This document shows positions 24,845 to 33,042 of a stretch of 43,005 bases of DNA, one piece after another (within the stretch, counting starts at the first letter, position 1; each line of letters starts with the position of its first letter). The stretch covers positions 1 to 43,005 of the forward strand of contig NZ_JACJOX010000065.1 of NCBI RefSeq assembly GCF_014695775.1, in the 5' to 3' direction. Position numbers and translations under genes: made by a program. Below the pieces are notes generated by a model. The model worked only from the letters and a program-made list of their open reading frames with translations, was not told where the DNA came from and did not search any database. The stretch comes from Leptolyngbya sp. FACHB-60 (GTDB lineage Bacteria; Cyanobacteriota; Cyanobacteriia; Phormidesmidales; Phormidesmidaceae).

Positions 24845-25513
24845 ATGGGCGACATCATCAGCTTTAATCGACCCGATGGCCAACCGTGCCAGGGCTACTA
24901 CGTCGAGCCAGCTAGCGGCAGCACCGCCCCCGGCATTGTTGTGATTCAGGAGTGGTGGGGCCTCAACGACCAGATCAAAGGCGTGGCCGACCAGCTGGTG
25001 CAGCAGGGCTACCGGGTGCTGGTGCCCGACCTCTACAAAGGCGAAGTCACGGTCGAAGCTGCCGAGGCCGAGCACCTGATGGACAACCTCGACTTCGGCG
25101 ATGCCGCCACCCAAAACATTCGCGGTGCGGTGCAGCACCTCAAGGCCGACAGCCCCAAGGTGGCGGTGCTGGGCTACTGCATGGGCGGAGCGCTCACCGT
25201 GCTAGCCGCCGTCTATGTGCCCGAGGCCAACGTAGCCGTGTGCTGGTATGGGGTGCCGCCCGCCGAGGCTGCCGACACCCGCACGATTTCGATTCCCTTT
25301 CAGGGGCATTTTGCCGAGCGGGACGAGTTCTTTCCACCTGACCAGGTGAAGGCTTTTGAGGCGCGACTTCAGGAGGGTGGCGTGAACTACGAGTCTTACT
25401 GGTACGACGCTCACCACGCCTTTGGCAACGAGAACAACGACATCCACGACCCCGAGGCGACGAAACTGGCCTGGGAGCGATCGCTGACCTTCCTCGCCAC
25501 CCACTTGACCTAG
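24845..25513 (+). CDS. Dienelactone hydrolase family protein
   Basis: An alpha/beta hydrolase of 222 residues. The catalytic triad is Cys in GYCMGGALTVLA, Asp in FAERDEFFPP, and His in WYDAHHAFGNE. The N-terminal block APGIVVIQEWWGLNDQIKGVAD is typical of the family, which opens lactone or ester bonds; the physiological substrate in cyanobacteria is not known. An AGGAG lies eight bases before the ATG. Its TAG stop overlaps the stop of the convergent Uma2 gene within the four bases CTAG. Confidence 0.92.
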   Translation: MGDIISFNRPDGQPCQGYYVEPASGSTAPGIVVIQEWWGLNDQIKGVADQLVQQGYRVLVPDLYKGEVTVEAAEAEHLMDNLDFGDAATQNIRGAVQHLKADSPKVAVLGYCMGGALTVLAAVYVPEANVAVCWYGVPPAEAADTRTISIPFQGHFAERDEFFPPDQVKAFEARLQEGGVNYESYWYDAHHAFGNENNDIHDPEATKLAWERSLTFLATHLT

Positions 25514-26289
25514 GGTTGGTCTGGATCAATCCCCTGGGCTCGGAGCAGGGCGGCCAGGCGATCGGCCCGCTGACGCTCTGTCTCAGCTCTCTGACTCTCT
25601 GTCTCAGCTCTCTGGCGCTCTGTCTCGGCTCTCTGGCGTTCTGTCTCGGCTTGTTCAGAACTCCAGGGCAGCAGGTTGCCATCGGCATCCCACCAGCGCA
25701 GCCAGTGCAGGTTTTGGGCCAGACGCTCTCCCTGCCACACGCCCAAAAACAGCTCTAGCTCAGGAACCCAGAAGCGCCCCAAACTATTGGCGGTCTGAGC
25801 CTCGTAGCGCCCGTTTTGCAGCTGCCGCACCTCCAGCACTGCGCTTAAGGGGTCATAGATGGCGTAAGTAGGCACCTGCAAAATCTGCTCGTAGACGTAG
25901 AGCTTGCCATAGGGCGGAATCGCCCGAATCGACAGCTCGCCGTTGTCCTCTGCTGAGAGAAATTCCATCACCACCGCCACGGGGTCGCCCTCCAGGTTGG
26001 GGGTATAGCTGCGGCGCACCACTCCAGGTGGCAGGGGGTGAACCCGGGGCACATAAAACCAGTCTGGCGCTTTGACCACGGTTTCTCCTGCCACCCCCGC
26101 CACCAGGGCAAAGTTAGAGCCGACCAGCATGGCCGGCTGCAGGCGCTGGGCTGCCCCCAGGGCATCGGTGAGGGCTGCTGCTAGGGGCGGCTGCTGAATG
26201 TTTTCCACTGGATCATCGGGCAGTAAAAAATCGGCGGGCAGGGGGGGCCAGGTGATGGTGGGGCCAGTGCGAGGCTGAGCTTGAACCAT
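25510..26289 (-). CDS. Uma2 family endonuclease-like protein with heptad-repeat tail
   Basis: A protein of 259 residues. The Uma2 domain occupies about the first 200: VEDPV-type N-terminal block, YVPRVHPLPPGVVRRSY, AVVMEFLSAEDNGE with the active-site region, and KLYVYEQILQVPTYAIYDP. The C-terminal 50 residues repeat RQRAETE in heptads, predicting a coiled coil, and end with ADRLAALLRAQGIDPDQP, a tail common to a Uma2 subgroup in filamentous cyanobacteria. The coil may mediate oligomerisation. It is convergent with the dienelactone hydrolase gene. Confidence 0.88.
   Translation of the reverse strand: MVQAQPRTGPTITWPPLPADFLLPDDPVENIQQPPLAAALTDALGAAQRLQPAMLVGSNFALVAGVAGETVVKAPDWFYVPRVHPLPPGVVRRSYTPNLEGDPVAVVMEFLSAEDNGELSIRAIPPYGKLYVYEQILQVPTYAIYDPLSAVLEVRQLQNGRYEAQTANSLGRFWVPELELFLGVWQGERLAQNLHWLRWWDADGNLLPWSSEQAETERQRAETERQRAETESQRAETERQRADRLAALLRAQGIDPDQP
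25569..25652. repeat. 21-base tandem repeat coding for the Uma2 coiled coil
   Basis: About four copies of a 21-base unit (CTCTGTCTCAGCTCTCTGAC type) each encode one heptad of the Uma2 C-terminal coil on the minus strand. Copy number can change without breaking the frame. Confidence 0.85.
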
Positions 26290-26410
26290 GGTCGTTCCTC
26301 AAGCAAAACCGTTTGCGGCGGTTGTCTGTCTCTATCCTAATCTGTCGCTTCTCTGCTGCTGGATGCAGACTGCTCCAGTCATAGGAAATCCGATTTGGTC
26401 AACCCCGACT

Positions 26411-26510
26411 CATGATCAGGAACTCCGTAGGGGCGTAGCAGGCTACGCCCCTACAAACCAAGGGTATTCATTCGGGATTTGGTATCAGACTGGCTATTCC
26501 ATGATCAGGA
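26411..26510. repeat. Palindromic element flanked by 11-base direct repeats
   Basis: A perfect 12-base stem GTAGGGGCGTAG (26427-26438) pairs with CTACGCCCCTAC (26443-26454) around CAGG. The segment is flanked by identical CATGATCAGGA at 26411-26421 and 26500-26510; the second copy includes the last codons of the CheR gene. It looks like an inserted miniature element or a duplicated gene end. Confidence 0.7.
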
Positions 26511-28347
26511 TTACGCCCTGCACCTGCTTTTTGGTGTTTACGAGGGGGGTGCAGGTGATGTGGCAGCTCAGGCTGCGGCCCTTGCGGTTGACGGCCTCAA
26601 CGGTCAGCTCGACGGAGCCGACGGCGGCCGAGGTCAGGCAGTCGCGAATGGGCTGGCGCAGCTGCTCTACCGGCAGGCCGATATCTAAGTTGAGGAAATA
26701 TTGGCCAACGACTTCTTCGGGGCGCAGGCCCCAGAGGTCTTCGGCTTTGGTGTTCCAAATTTGCACTTGCAGGTCGCGGTTGACCACCGCCACGCCGCCC
26801 TTGAGGCTAGCGAATACGCATTCTAAAAACGTGTTGCTTTTATTCAGGTCGCTGCTGCTGCGCTGGAGTTCTTCGTTGAGGGTTTGGAGTTCTTCGTTGG
26901 CCGATTGCAGCTCTTCGTTCATGGTTTCCAACTCTTCGTTGGTCGACTGCAACTCTTCGTTGGTGGTCTCTAACTCTTCGTTGGTCGACTGCAATTCTTC
27001 ATTGGTGGTTTCTAGCTCTTCGTTGGTGGATTGCAGTTCTTCATAGGCCATCTCCAGCTCTTGGTTGGCATGCTCTAGCTCGGCCTGCAACCGTTTGAAC
27101 TGGGTAATATCGACAAAGCTAATGCTGGCCCCGAGGATGGCGTTGTCGCGGCTAAACAGCGGGATGATTTGCACCTCTAAGAAAAGGGCCTCACCCCGAG
27201 AATTTTGCCAGGCGACATCGGATAGGGTAATGGGGCGGCGGCGTTCGTAGGCTTCTTCTAGGCAAGAGCGCAGCTCTACGGGGCGGTAGGAGAGTTCTAA
27301 ATCTTGCAGAGGGCGACCGATATCCTGCGGGGAGAGACTAAAGAGCCCCCTGACGCGCTGGTTGGCCAGGGCCAACACACCGTTGTGCTTGAGCACAATG
27401 CGGGCCACCGGGCCAATGTCAAAGGCGGTCTCTAGCAGGCGTAGCTGGTCAGGCAGGTTATCGGGGCTGGCTTCGTGGCCGGTTTGAGCCATGATCAGCA
27501 GGCGATCGCGCCCCGTTAACCGAGGCACCTTAGTAAAGACGCGCCCTTTTAGCTGCACTGGGCTAAAGAGGTCGCTGTGGGTGAGCAGCATTTCGGCTTT
27601 GCCTAAGAACAGATAGCCGTTGTCATTGAGGGCAAAGTGAAACCGGGTCAAAATTCGCCCCTGGGTTTCAGCGTTGAAATACATCAGCGTGTTGCGGCAC
27701 AGCAGCAGGTCAATCTTAGAGATGGGGGCATCTTGAACCAGGTCGTGGCGGCCAAAAATCACCATCCGCCGCAGCTCTTTGCTGAAGGTGTAGATTTCGT
27801 CTTTGCGGTCAAAAAATGTGCGGAGCTGGGTTTCTGACAGGCCGTCTATCTTGTGCCGGGAGTAGGTGGCCTGGCGTGCCTCTGTCAGAGCGTCTTCGTC
27901 TAGATCGGTGGCATAGATTTTGACTCTGGCCTGAAACTGCTCAATGCCTAGCAGCTCTGCCAGCACCATGGCAACGGAGTAGGTTTCTTCTCCAGAGGCG
28001 CAGCCAGCGCTCCAGATGCGAATGGGGTCGGTGTCTGCCTTGGCGCGCAAAATCGCCGGTATAACCTCGGTCCGCAGAGCCTCCCAGATAGCGGAGTCGC
28101 GAAAAAATGCGGTGACGTTGATCAGCAGTGTGTTGAACAAATGCTGAAATTCATCGGGGTGCACCTCTAAATAGTCGGTGTAGTTGCTAAAACTGGTGAT
28201 ACCGACCGTCTGCATGCGGCGCGTCACCCGCCGCATGAGGCTGGGCTGTTTGTAGCCCGTAAAGTCAAACCCCCGGTTGCTGCGAACGTATTCTAATAGG
28301 GTTCTAAAGTCGGCAGCATCGCCAAAATCTTCCAAATTTGAGGCCAC
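26494..28347 (-). CDS. CheR-type methyltransferase with PAS domains and signalling coil
   Basis: A protein of 617 residues. The CheR part (about 10-272) has the SAM-binding block IWSAGCASGEETYSVAMVL, YATDLDEDAL and DLLLCRNTLMYF. A PAS domain follows (about 295-415), then a heptad coil of EELQSTNEELETTN type (about 418-495) and a second PAS domain at the C terminus (WGLRPEEVVGQ). Classic CheR methylates glutamates of chemoreceptors; the fusion to PAS suggests a sensory enzyme using other partners. The start is a GTG three bases after the stop of the CheB gene, so the two are probably translated together. No receptor gene is in the window. Confidence 0.92.
   Translation of the reverse strand: MASNLEDFGDAADFRTLLEYVRSNRGFDFTGYKQPSLMRRVTRRMQTVGITSFSNYTDYLEVHPDEFQHLFNTLLINVTAFFRDSAIWEALRTEVIPAILRAKADTDPIRIWSAGCASGEETYSVAMVLAELLGIEQFQARVKIYATDLDEDALTEARQATYSRHKIDGLSETQLRTFFDRKDEIYTFSKELRRMVIFGRHDLVQDAPISKIDLLLCRNTLMYFNAETQGRILTRFHFALNDNGYLFLGKAEMLLTHSDLFSPVQLKGRVFTKVPRLTGRDRLLIMAQTGHEASPDNLPDQLRLLETAFDIGPVARIVLKHNGVLALANQRVRGLFSLSPQDIGRPLQDLELSYRPVELRSCLEEAYERRRPITLSDVAWQNSRGEALFLEVQIIPLFSRDNAILGASISFVDITQFKRLQAELEHANQELEMAYEELQSTNEELETTNEELQSTNEELETTNEELQSTNEELETMNEELQSANEELQTLNEELQRSSSDLNKSNTFLECVFASLKGGVAVVNRDLQVQIWNTKAEDLWGLRPEEVVGQYFLNLDIGLPVEQLRQPIRDCLTSAAVGSVELTVEAVNRKGRSLSCHITCTPLVNTKKQVQGVILIME
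26869..27042. repeat. 21-base repeats coding for the CheR-PAS coiled coil
   Basis: About eight near-identical 21-base units (CTCTTCGTTGGTCGACTGCAA type) encode the NEELQST / NEELETT heptads of the coil. Adjacent units alternate in sequence, so the true period is 42 bases in the middle of the array. Confidence 0.85.
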
Positions 28348-28350
28348 AGA

Positions 28351-28962
28351 CTATATCCTTTCTGGTTGCACTAGGTTGACCAGGGTTTGAGGAATTGACT
28401 CTAGGGGCAAAACCCAGTCTACCTGGTGGGTATCAATGGCGGCCTGGGGCATGCTGGCCACGTTGGCGGTAGCCGGCTCTTGCACAATCACCCGACCGCC
28501 GTGCTGCTTGATGGCCTGAATGCCGGCAGCGCCATCGCGGCCATAGCCAGTCAGAATGACGGCGATCGCCCGCTCCCCAAAACGCTCCGCCACCGATACT
28601 AGAGTACAGTCAGCGGCCGGCCGAGAATAGTTTACTTTTGCGGTGTGGGTCAGGCGCAGGGTGCGACCGGCCCCAATGAGCAGGTGGTGGTCGGGGGGGG
28701 CTGTGTAGATCGTTCCCGCCTGCAATGACTCTCCGGGGTTGGCGTCTTTGACGATGAGCGGCGTCATGGGCTTTAAGACCTGGGGCAGCAGGCTAGTCAT
28801 GTTGGGGTCAATGTGAATGACAATGACAATGGCGGCGGCAAAATCGGCGGGCAGCTGGGGCAGCAGCTGAGCCAAAGCCTTAATGCCCCCGGCAGAGGCC
28901 GCGATCGCTACGATGTCAAACTGCGCCGCTGAAGATAGCACCGAAGACGGTGAAACACTCAT
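28351..28962 (-). CDS. CheB-type methylesterase, catalytic domain only
   Basis: A protein of 203 residues with the CheB catalytic triad: Ser in IAASAGGIKAL, His in VIHIDPNM, and Asp in ILTGYGRDGAAG. The PPDHHLLIG block is also present. There is no N-terminal receiver domain, so it is not controlled by phosphorylation of a fused receiver. It would remove methyl groups, or deamidate glutamines, on the proteins modified by the CheR enzyme encoded directly downstream. The split CheB then CheR order mimics the fused CheB-CheR-PAS proteins of other bacteria. Confidence 0.9.
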   Translation of the reverse strand: MSVSPSSVLSSAAQFDIVAIAASAGGIKALAQLLPQLPADFAAAIVIVIHIDPNMTSLLPQVLKPMTPLIVKDANPGESLQAGTIYTAPPDHHLLIGAGRTLRLTHTAKVNYSRPAADCTLVSVAERFGERAIAVILTGYGRDGAAGIQAIKQHGGRVIVQEPATANVASMPQAAIDTHQVDWVLPLESIPQTLVNLVQPERI

Positions 28963-29417
28963 AGGGTTTTAGGCCAATAGCCAAGTGTCTGGTCTAGCAT
29001 GACGACCTAGGCCTACTAGCCAGGGCAAACGAGAGATTTTGGCCGGGCAAAGCGGCTCAACCTCGGGATGGTTAGAGCGCGATCGCCAGCCCCGCCAAGC
29101 AGGTAAAAAAGGGTTGCAAAGCCATCTGTGAACCAGTTTAGACCCGTTCTGTCGTCAGAGGCAGCGCTCTAATTTTAGTTTATTAAATGAAATAAACGGT
29201 CATGGTGATGTCGTCCCTATTCCTGCTCAGAGATCAATGATTTTAGCGGTTTTGGAAAAGGTTTTGCTGCTGCTCGCAAACCTAAAGATCCCCTTAATCT
29301 CCCTTTAGAGAAAAGACTTTCACCCGTCTTTTTAACGGGGGCAGAGAAAATCAGTCGGTGACTAAAGCTCCAGCAAATCGCGTTTCAAACGCCCGCTTAG
29401 ACCCCTAGAAAACCGGT
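28963..29417. other. Spacer between the two cheB-like genes
   Basis: About 455 bases. It holds a small A/T-rich hairpin GTTTATT-AAATGA-AATAAAC (29178-29197) and a weak CCCGT-CTTTTTA-ACGGG stem near 29320 that may terminate the upstream minus-strand gene. The promoter of the CheB-CheR pair should lie here. I see no reading frame worth calling. Confidence 0.45.
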
Positions 29418-30521
29418 TCACTCGATCTGCACAGTCTCAGGAACGGTGCCTCCTTGAAGGTGAATCTCTTTCTGATTGAGAATCAGTTGTCTGACGAGGC
29501 TAGCGTTGCTTTCGGCCTCCATCGCCCGTTTTGAAAACTGTTCGGCTGATTGGGTGCGATTTTGCTCGTAGGCGTGGGCCATCAATCGGCGAGACAGGGC
29601 GGCTCTCTCTTCGATCGCCCGTACTGCTGTCCACAGAGCGCGCTCTAGGTTTTCACCATGGAGCGTCATCAAACTGTCGAGGGAGTAGGCGTGGCCAATG
29701 TGGCAGCGAAACCGCAGCAGATGATAGGCGTCCTGCAGTTCCCACAGCACGCCGCCACAGTCGGGGCAGGTGAAGGGAGAGGCGGCATTAGGCCGCTCCC
29801 CTTTTTCGGCGGCGGTTTTCTCCTCGAGAACGATCTTCTCTTCAGGTACTTGTGGGTTAGTTGTCATCGGAGTTTCCTGGGTGATAGGAATTTCCTGGGC
29901 GAGAGGAGATTCATGGGTGATAGAAGATTCTTGGGTAACAGGAGTTTCCGGTATGGCATCCGCCACTACATCAACAATGTGGTTGGCTAGCTCGGTAAGG
30001 GGCAGCACTCGATCGACGGGGACATGGGCGATCGCATTTTCAGGCATGCTTCTGAACATCGCCTCTTCAGGGTCTTGCACCAAGGCGACTCCGCCCAGGG
30101 CTTTAATCACCTGTAGACCACTGGTGCCGTCGTCTAGCATGCCCGTGAGCACCACCCCCACGGTGTAGGGGCCGTAGGCCTGGGCCGCCGAACGAAATAG
30201 AACGTCGATGGCGGGGCGATGGCCGTTTTCTCGGGGGCCTCGACTAAGCTCTATGGCGTCGCGATGCACCAGCAGATGGTAGTCGGGCGGGGCGACATAG
30301 ATACGCCCTGGCCGAATGGCTTCGCCATCGTGGGGGTGGACGGCCGGCAAAGTCTGGGCGCGGCTGAGAATATCAGGCAAAAAACTCGCGCTGCCAGCCG
30401 GAAAATGTACGGCCACAAAAATTGCGGCGTTGAGCTGAAGGGGCAATTGCTCAACCAGCCGAACCAATGCTTCAACACCACCTGCCGAAGCACCAATGAC
30501 AACAACACGATAATTGCTCAA
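29418..30521 (-). CDS. CheB-type methylesterase with C-terminal Cys-rich helical domain
   Basis: A protein of 367 residues. The catalytic domain (about 1-190) has Ser in IGASAGGVEALV, His in AVHFPAGS and Asp in LTGMLDDGTSG. A degenerate seven-residue repeat (ITQETPM / ITHESPL type) links it to a C-terminal domain with FTCPDCGGVLWE and RFRCHIGHAY, a probable metal site, and a helical region (LERALWTAVRAIEERAAL). This layout is a known CheB variant in cyanobacteria and proteobacteria. The start is a TTG with AGGAG six bases upstream; no ATG is close. It lies on the same strand as the other CheB/CheR genes. Confidence 0.9.
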   Translation of the reverse strand: MSNYRVVVIGASAGGVEALVRLVEQLPLQLNAAIFVAVHFPAGSASFLPDILSRAQTLPAVHPHDGEAIRPGRIYVAPPDYHLLVHRDAIELSRGPRENGHRPAIDVLFRSAAQAYGPYTVGVVLTGMLDDGTSGLQVIKALGGVALVQDPEEAMFRSMPENAIAHVPVDRVLPLTELANHIVDVVADAIPETPVTQESSITHESPLAQEIPITQETPMTTNPQVPEEKIVLEEKTAAEKGERPNAASPFTCPDCGGVLWELQDAYHLLRFRCHIGHAYSLDSLMTLHGENLERALWTAVRAIEERAALSRRLMAHAYEQNRTQSAEQFSKRAMEAESNASLVRQLILNQKEIHLQGGTVPETVQIE

Positions 30522-30810
30522 AATCTGCTCCTGCCGATGGCGTTCATAAGTAGTTCAGTAGTTTCTCATAGATTACGAGTCTAGCTAAACCATTGAGTAT
30601 TAACATCCTCCCCAGGCCTGCCTCTGGCAGACTGCTAGCTTTTGTGGACTAGGGCTGTAGCAGCCATTTTGCCAAGGGCGGGGCAGGGGATGGCGCGATC
30701 GCCCAAAATCATCCTCTGGAGAGATAAAAATTGTTGCCGCTTCCCGCAGCATTAGTAAGAGCGAGCAACCTTGACTCTGACGCGCTAAAACGCCGAAATT
30801 TGGAGAATTG

Positions 30811-31425
30811 ATGAAAGTTTTGGTTGTCTACTATTCTATGTATGGTCACACCCTGAAGCTGGCCCAGGCGGTGGCCGAGGGCGCTGGGCAAGTGGCTGGG
30901 GTAGAAGTGGTGTTGCGCCGGGTGCAAGAGTTCGACGCTGTTAACCAAATCATTGACCAAAACGATGCCGCCCGCGCAGTGCGAGAGCAGCAGCAGCAAA
31001 TTCCAGTCTGCACCGTAGACGACCTCAAACAGGCCGATGGTGTGGTCTTTGGCTCGCCCACCCGCTACGGCAACATGACCGCCCAAATGAAGCAACTGTT
31101 TGACTCAACCGCCAGCCTCTGGCTCAACGGCGACATGGAAGGCAAACCGGCGGGGGTGTTTACCGCCACCGCCTCGACCCACGGCGGCCAAGAAACCACC
31201 CTGCTCACTATGATGGTGCCCCTGCTGCACCTCGGCATGCTTGTGGTGGGGGTGCCCTACTCAACCGCCGGCATGATTCACACCGAGGCCCGAGGCGGCA
31301 CCCCCTATGGAGCCAGCACAATCACTGGTGGTCAGGGCGAACTGCAGCCCCAGCCAGAAGATTTGGCGATCGCCCGCGTCCTGGGGCGGCGCGTAGCCGA
31401 AGTCACCGCCAAAGTGCGCGGCTAG
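30811..31425 (+). CDS. wrbA: NAD(P)H:quinone oxidoreductase, WrbA type
   Basis: A flavodoxin-fold protein of 204 residues. The FMN phosphate loop is VVYYSMYGHTLKLA. The WrbA signature is FGSPTRYGNMTAQMKQLFD followed by TAS-LW, with STHGGQETTLLTMM later. It performs two-electron reduction of quinones with NAD(P)H, avoiding semiquinones, and forms tetramers. GGAG lies five bases before the ATG at 30811, which is preferred over the TTG directly before it. It is inserted, on the opposite strand, between the signalling genes and is convergent with the kinase. Confidence 0.94.
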   Translation: MKVLVVYYSMYGHTLKLAQAVAEGAGQVAGVEVVLRRVQEFDAVNQIIDQNDAARAVREQQQQIPVCTVDDLKQADGVVFGSPTRYGNMTAQMKQLFDSTASLWLNGDMEGKPAGVFTATASTHGGQETTLLTMMVPLLHLGMLVVGVPYSTAGMIHTEARGGTPYGASTITGGQGELQPQPEDLAIARVLGRRVAEVTAKVRG

Positions 31426-31443
31426 AGTGCCCGTGAGCAGGCT

Positions 31444-32808
31444 CTACAAAGCTGGGCGGCACGCGGCCGGGTGATTTTGGGTGGGGGCCACGCTTTGCGG
31501 CAGCTCAATGCAAAAGTCACTGCCCTGGCCTAGCTCGCTGTCTACCGTAACCGTGCCCTGCATGACCTGCACCAGCGCATACACAATGGCCAGCCCTAGG
31601 CCGGTGCCCTTGATGGTGTTGCGTGCGTCGTGAACTTGCCAAAACTCTTGAAAAATATGCTGCTGATCTTCGGGGCTGATGCCGCAGCCCGTATCTTTGA
31701 CCTGTAGCACCAGTCGGTCGTCGGGCAACTCCTCTAAGCTCACCACGACCTGACCAACATCGGTAAACTTAATAGCATTTGATATCAAGTTGGTCAAAAT
31801 TTGCCGCAGACGGCCACGATCATTTACCACCACCACGGGGTGATCGGGCAGCTGTGTCTTTAGGGTCAGGGCCTTTTGCTGAGCCAAAGATTCGAGTTCG
31901 GCTAGGGTGGTCACAATCATCTCGGTTAGGTCAAAGGTTTCGAGATTCAGCTCGACCTGGTCTGCCCGCAGCCGCGAAAAATTGAGCATGTCTTCAACCA
32001 TGCCCAGCAGGTGCTGCCCGTTGTGAAAAATTCGCTGCACCATTTTGGTGGACTTAAAATCGCGCCTGCCATCAAACTGCGCCATCAAAACTTGCGAAAA
32101 CCCTAAGATGGCATTCAGCGGCGTTTTAAACTCGTGGGAAACGGTGGCTAGCAGCTGCGCCCGCAGGCGATCGGCTTCTAGCAATTCTAAATTTTCAGCC
32201 TGAAGCTGGCTCAGCGTGGCCTCGGCTTTTTTGCGATCGCTAATATCTCGCATTTGCCACCGCAGTCCAACCCCTAGGCCTTCAGCATTTTTGACGACTT
32301 CAACCGTCGTTGAGACGACAATGGCGGCGGCTCTTCGATTCTGTAGGGTGAGTTCCCAGCCTTCTATGCGTCGGGACCGGGTAATGTGGTTCAGCAGCGT
32401 GCGAAAGGCCACCCGTTCAGCTGGGGGTATGTGGGCGACCAAGGGCTTGCCAATCAGATAGGACTGGTTGAGGTGCAACAACGCAACAGCAGCATGGTTT
32501 GCCTCTAGCACCACCCCGTTCATATCAGTCACAAGGTAGCCATCGGGGGCAAAATTAAACAGATCTTGGTAGCGCTGGCGCTCGGCTTCAATAATGTGAT
32601 TAGCGGCAGCGAGCTGCTCGTTTTGGGCTAACAGCTCTTCTTCGGCAACATGGAGTTCTTCCACCGCTAGGCTCAACTCTTCTAGGGTTTGAGCCAGTTG
32701 ATGGGAATGATTTAAGGGAAACTGCTCGGTCTCCCGATAGAGAGCAGTCACCCGACTTTGAACTTTTTCTATGTATTGAGTGAATACCTCGTCTCTTGCC
32801 ACACTCAC
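31444..32808 (-). CDS. PAS domain sensor histidine kinase
   Basis: A soluble kinase of 454 residues with no membrane helix. Residues 40-80 form a coil (LEELSLAVEELHVAEEELL). A PAS domain covers about 82-195 (FAPDGYLVTDMNGVVLEANHAA). The HisKA phospho-acceptor is His225 in TVSHEFKTPLNAILGFSQ. The ATP domain has the N box in LISNAIKFTD, G1 in DTGCGISPED and G2 in GTGLGLAIV. No receiver domain or response regulator gene is adjacent. The start is a GTG with AGAGGGGG upstream. The nearby CheB/CheR genes suggest a shared pathway, but the order does not prove it. Confidence 0.93.
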   Translation of the reverse strand: MSVARDEVFTQYIEKVQSRVTALYRETEQFPLNHSHQLAQTLEELSLAVEELHVAEEELLAQNEQLAAANHIIEAERQRYQDLFNFAPDGYLVTDMNGVVLEANHAAVALLHLNQSYLIGKPLVAHIPPAERVAFRTLLNHITRSRRIEGWELTLQNRRAAAIVVSTTVEVVKNAEGLGVGLRWQMRDISDRKKAEATLSQLQAENLELLEADRLRAQLLATVSHEFKTPLNAILGFSQVLMAQFDGRRDFKSTKMVQRIFHNGQHLLGMVEDMLNFSRLRADQVELNLETFDLTEMIVTTLAELESLAQQKALTLKTQLPDHPVVVVNDRGRLRQILTNLISNAIKFTDVGQVVVSLEELPDDRLVLQVKDTGCGISPEDQQHIFQEFWQVHDARNTIKGTGLGLAIVYALVQVMQGTVTVDSELGQGSDFCIELPQSVAPTQNHPAACRPAL

Positions 32809-32991
32809 TGTGCCCCCTCTCCGCTATTCGCTTAGTTTGTCGCTATTGCCCCATTGCCGCATCCATCCCCCGAAATAGCGGGTGAGTTATCATGGAGGCA
32901 GATCGTAGCTGCACCTTAAGTTTTAGTTCGCAACAAGAACGCTGATCTCAGACTGGTAAGAGTCTCTAGCACTAGCATTACATACTATTCA

Positions 32992-33021
32992 CTGAGGTCA
33001 GGGCAATCACCTTGACCTCAG
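32992..33021. terminator. Hairpin after ycf23
   Basis: CTGAGGTCA (32992-33000) pairs perfectly with TGACCTCAG (33013-33021) around a 12-base loop. It lies about 20 bases after the ycf23 stop on the minus strand. There is no T-run, so it may be a 3'-end stabiliser instead. Confidence 0.45.
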
Positions 33022-33042
33022 TTGACCCATTAGCTCGGGTGT

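Noticed and set aside
26288..27046. 252-codon plus-strand frame rich in Ser/Leu/Val repeats
   Set aside because: It is the reverse of the heptad-repeat coil of the CheR-PAS gene; the repetition comes from that gene.
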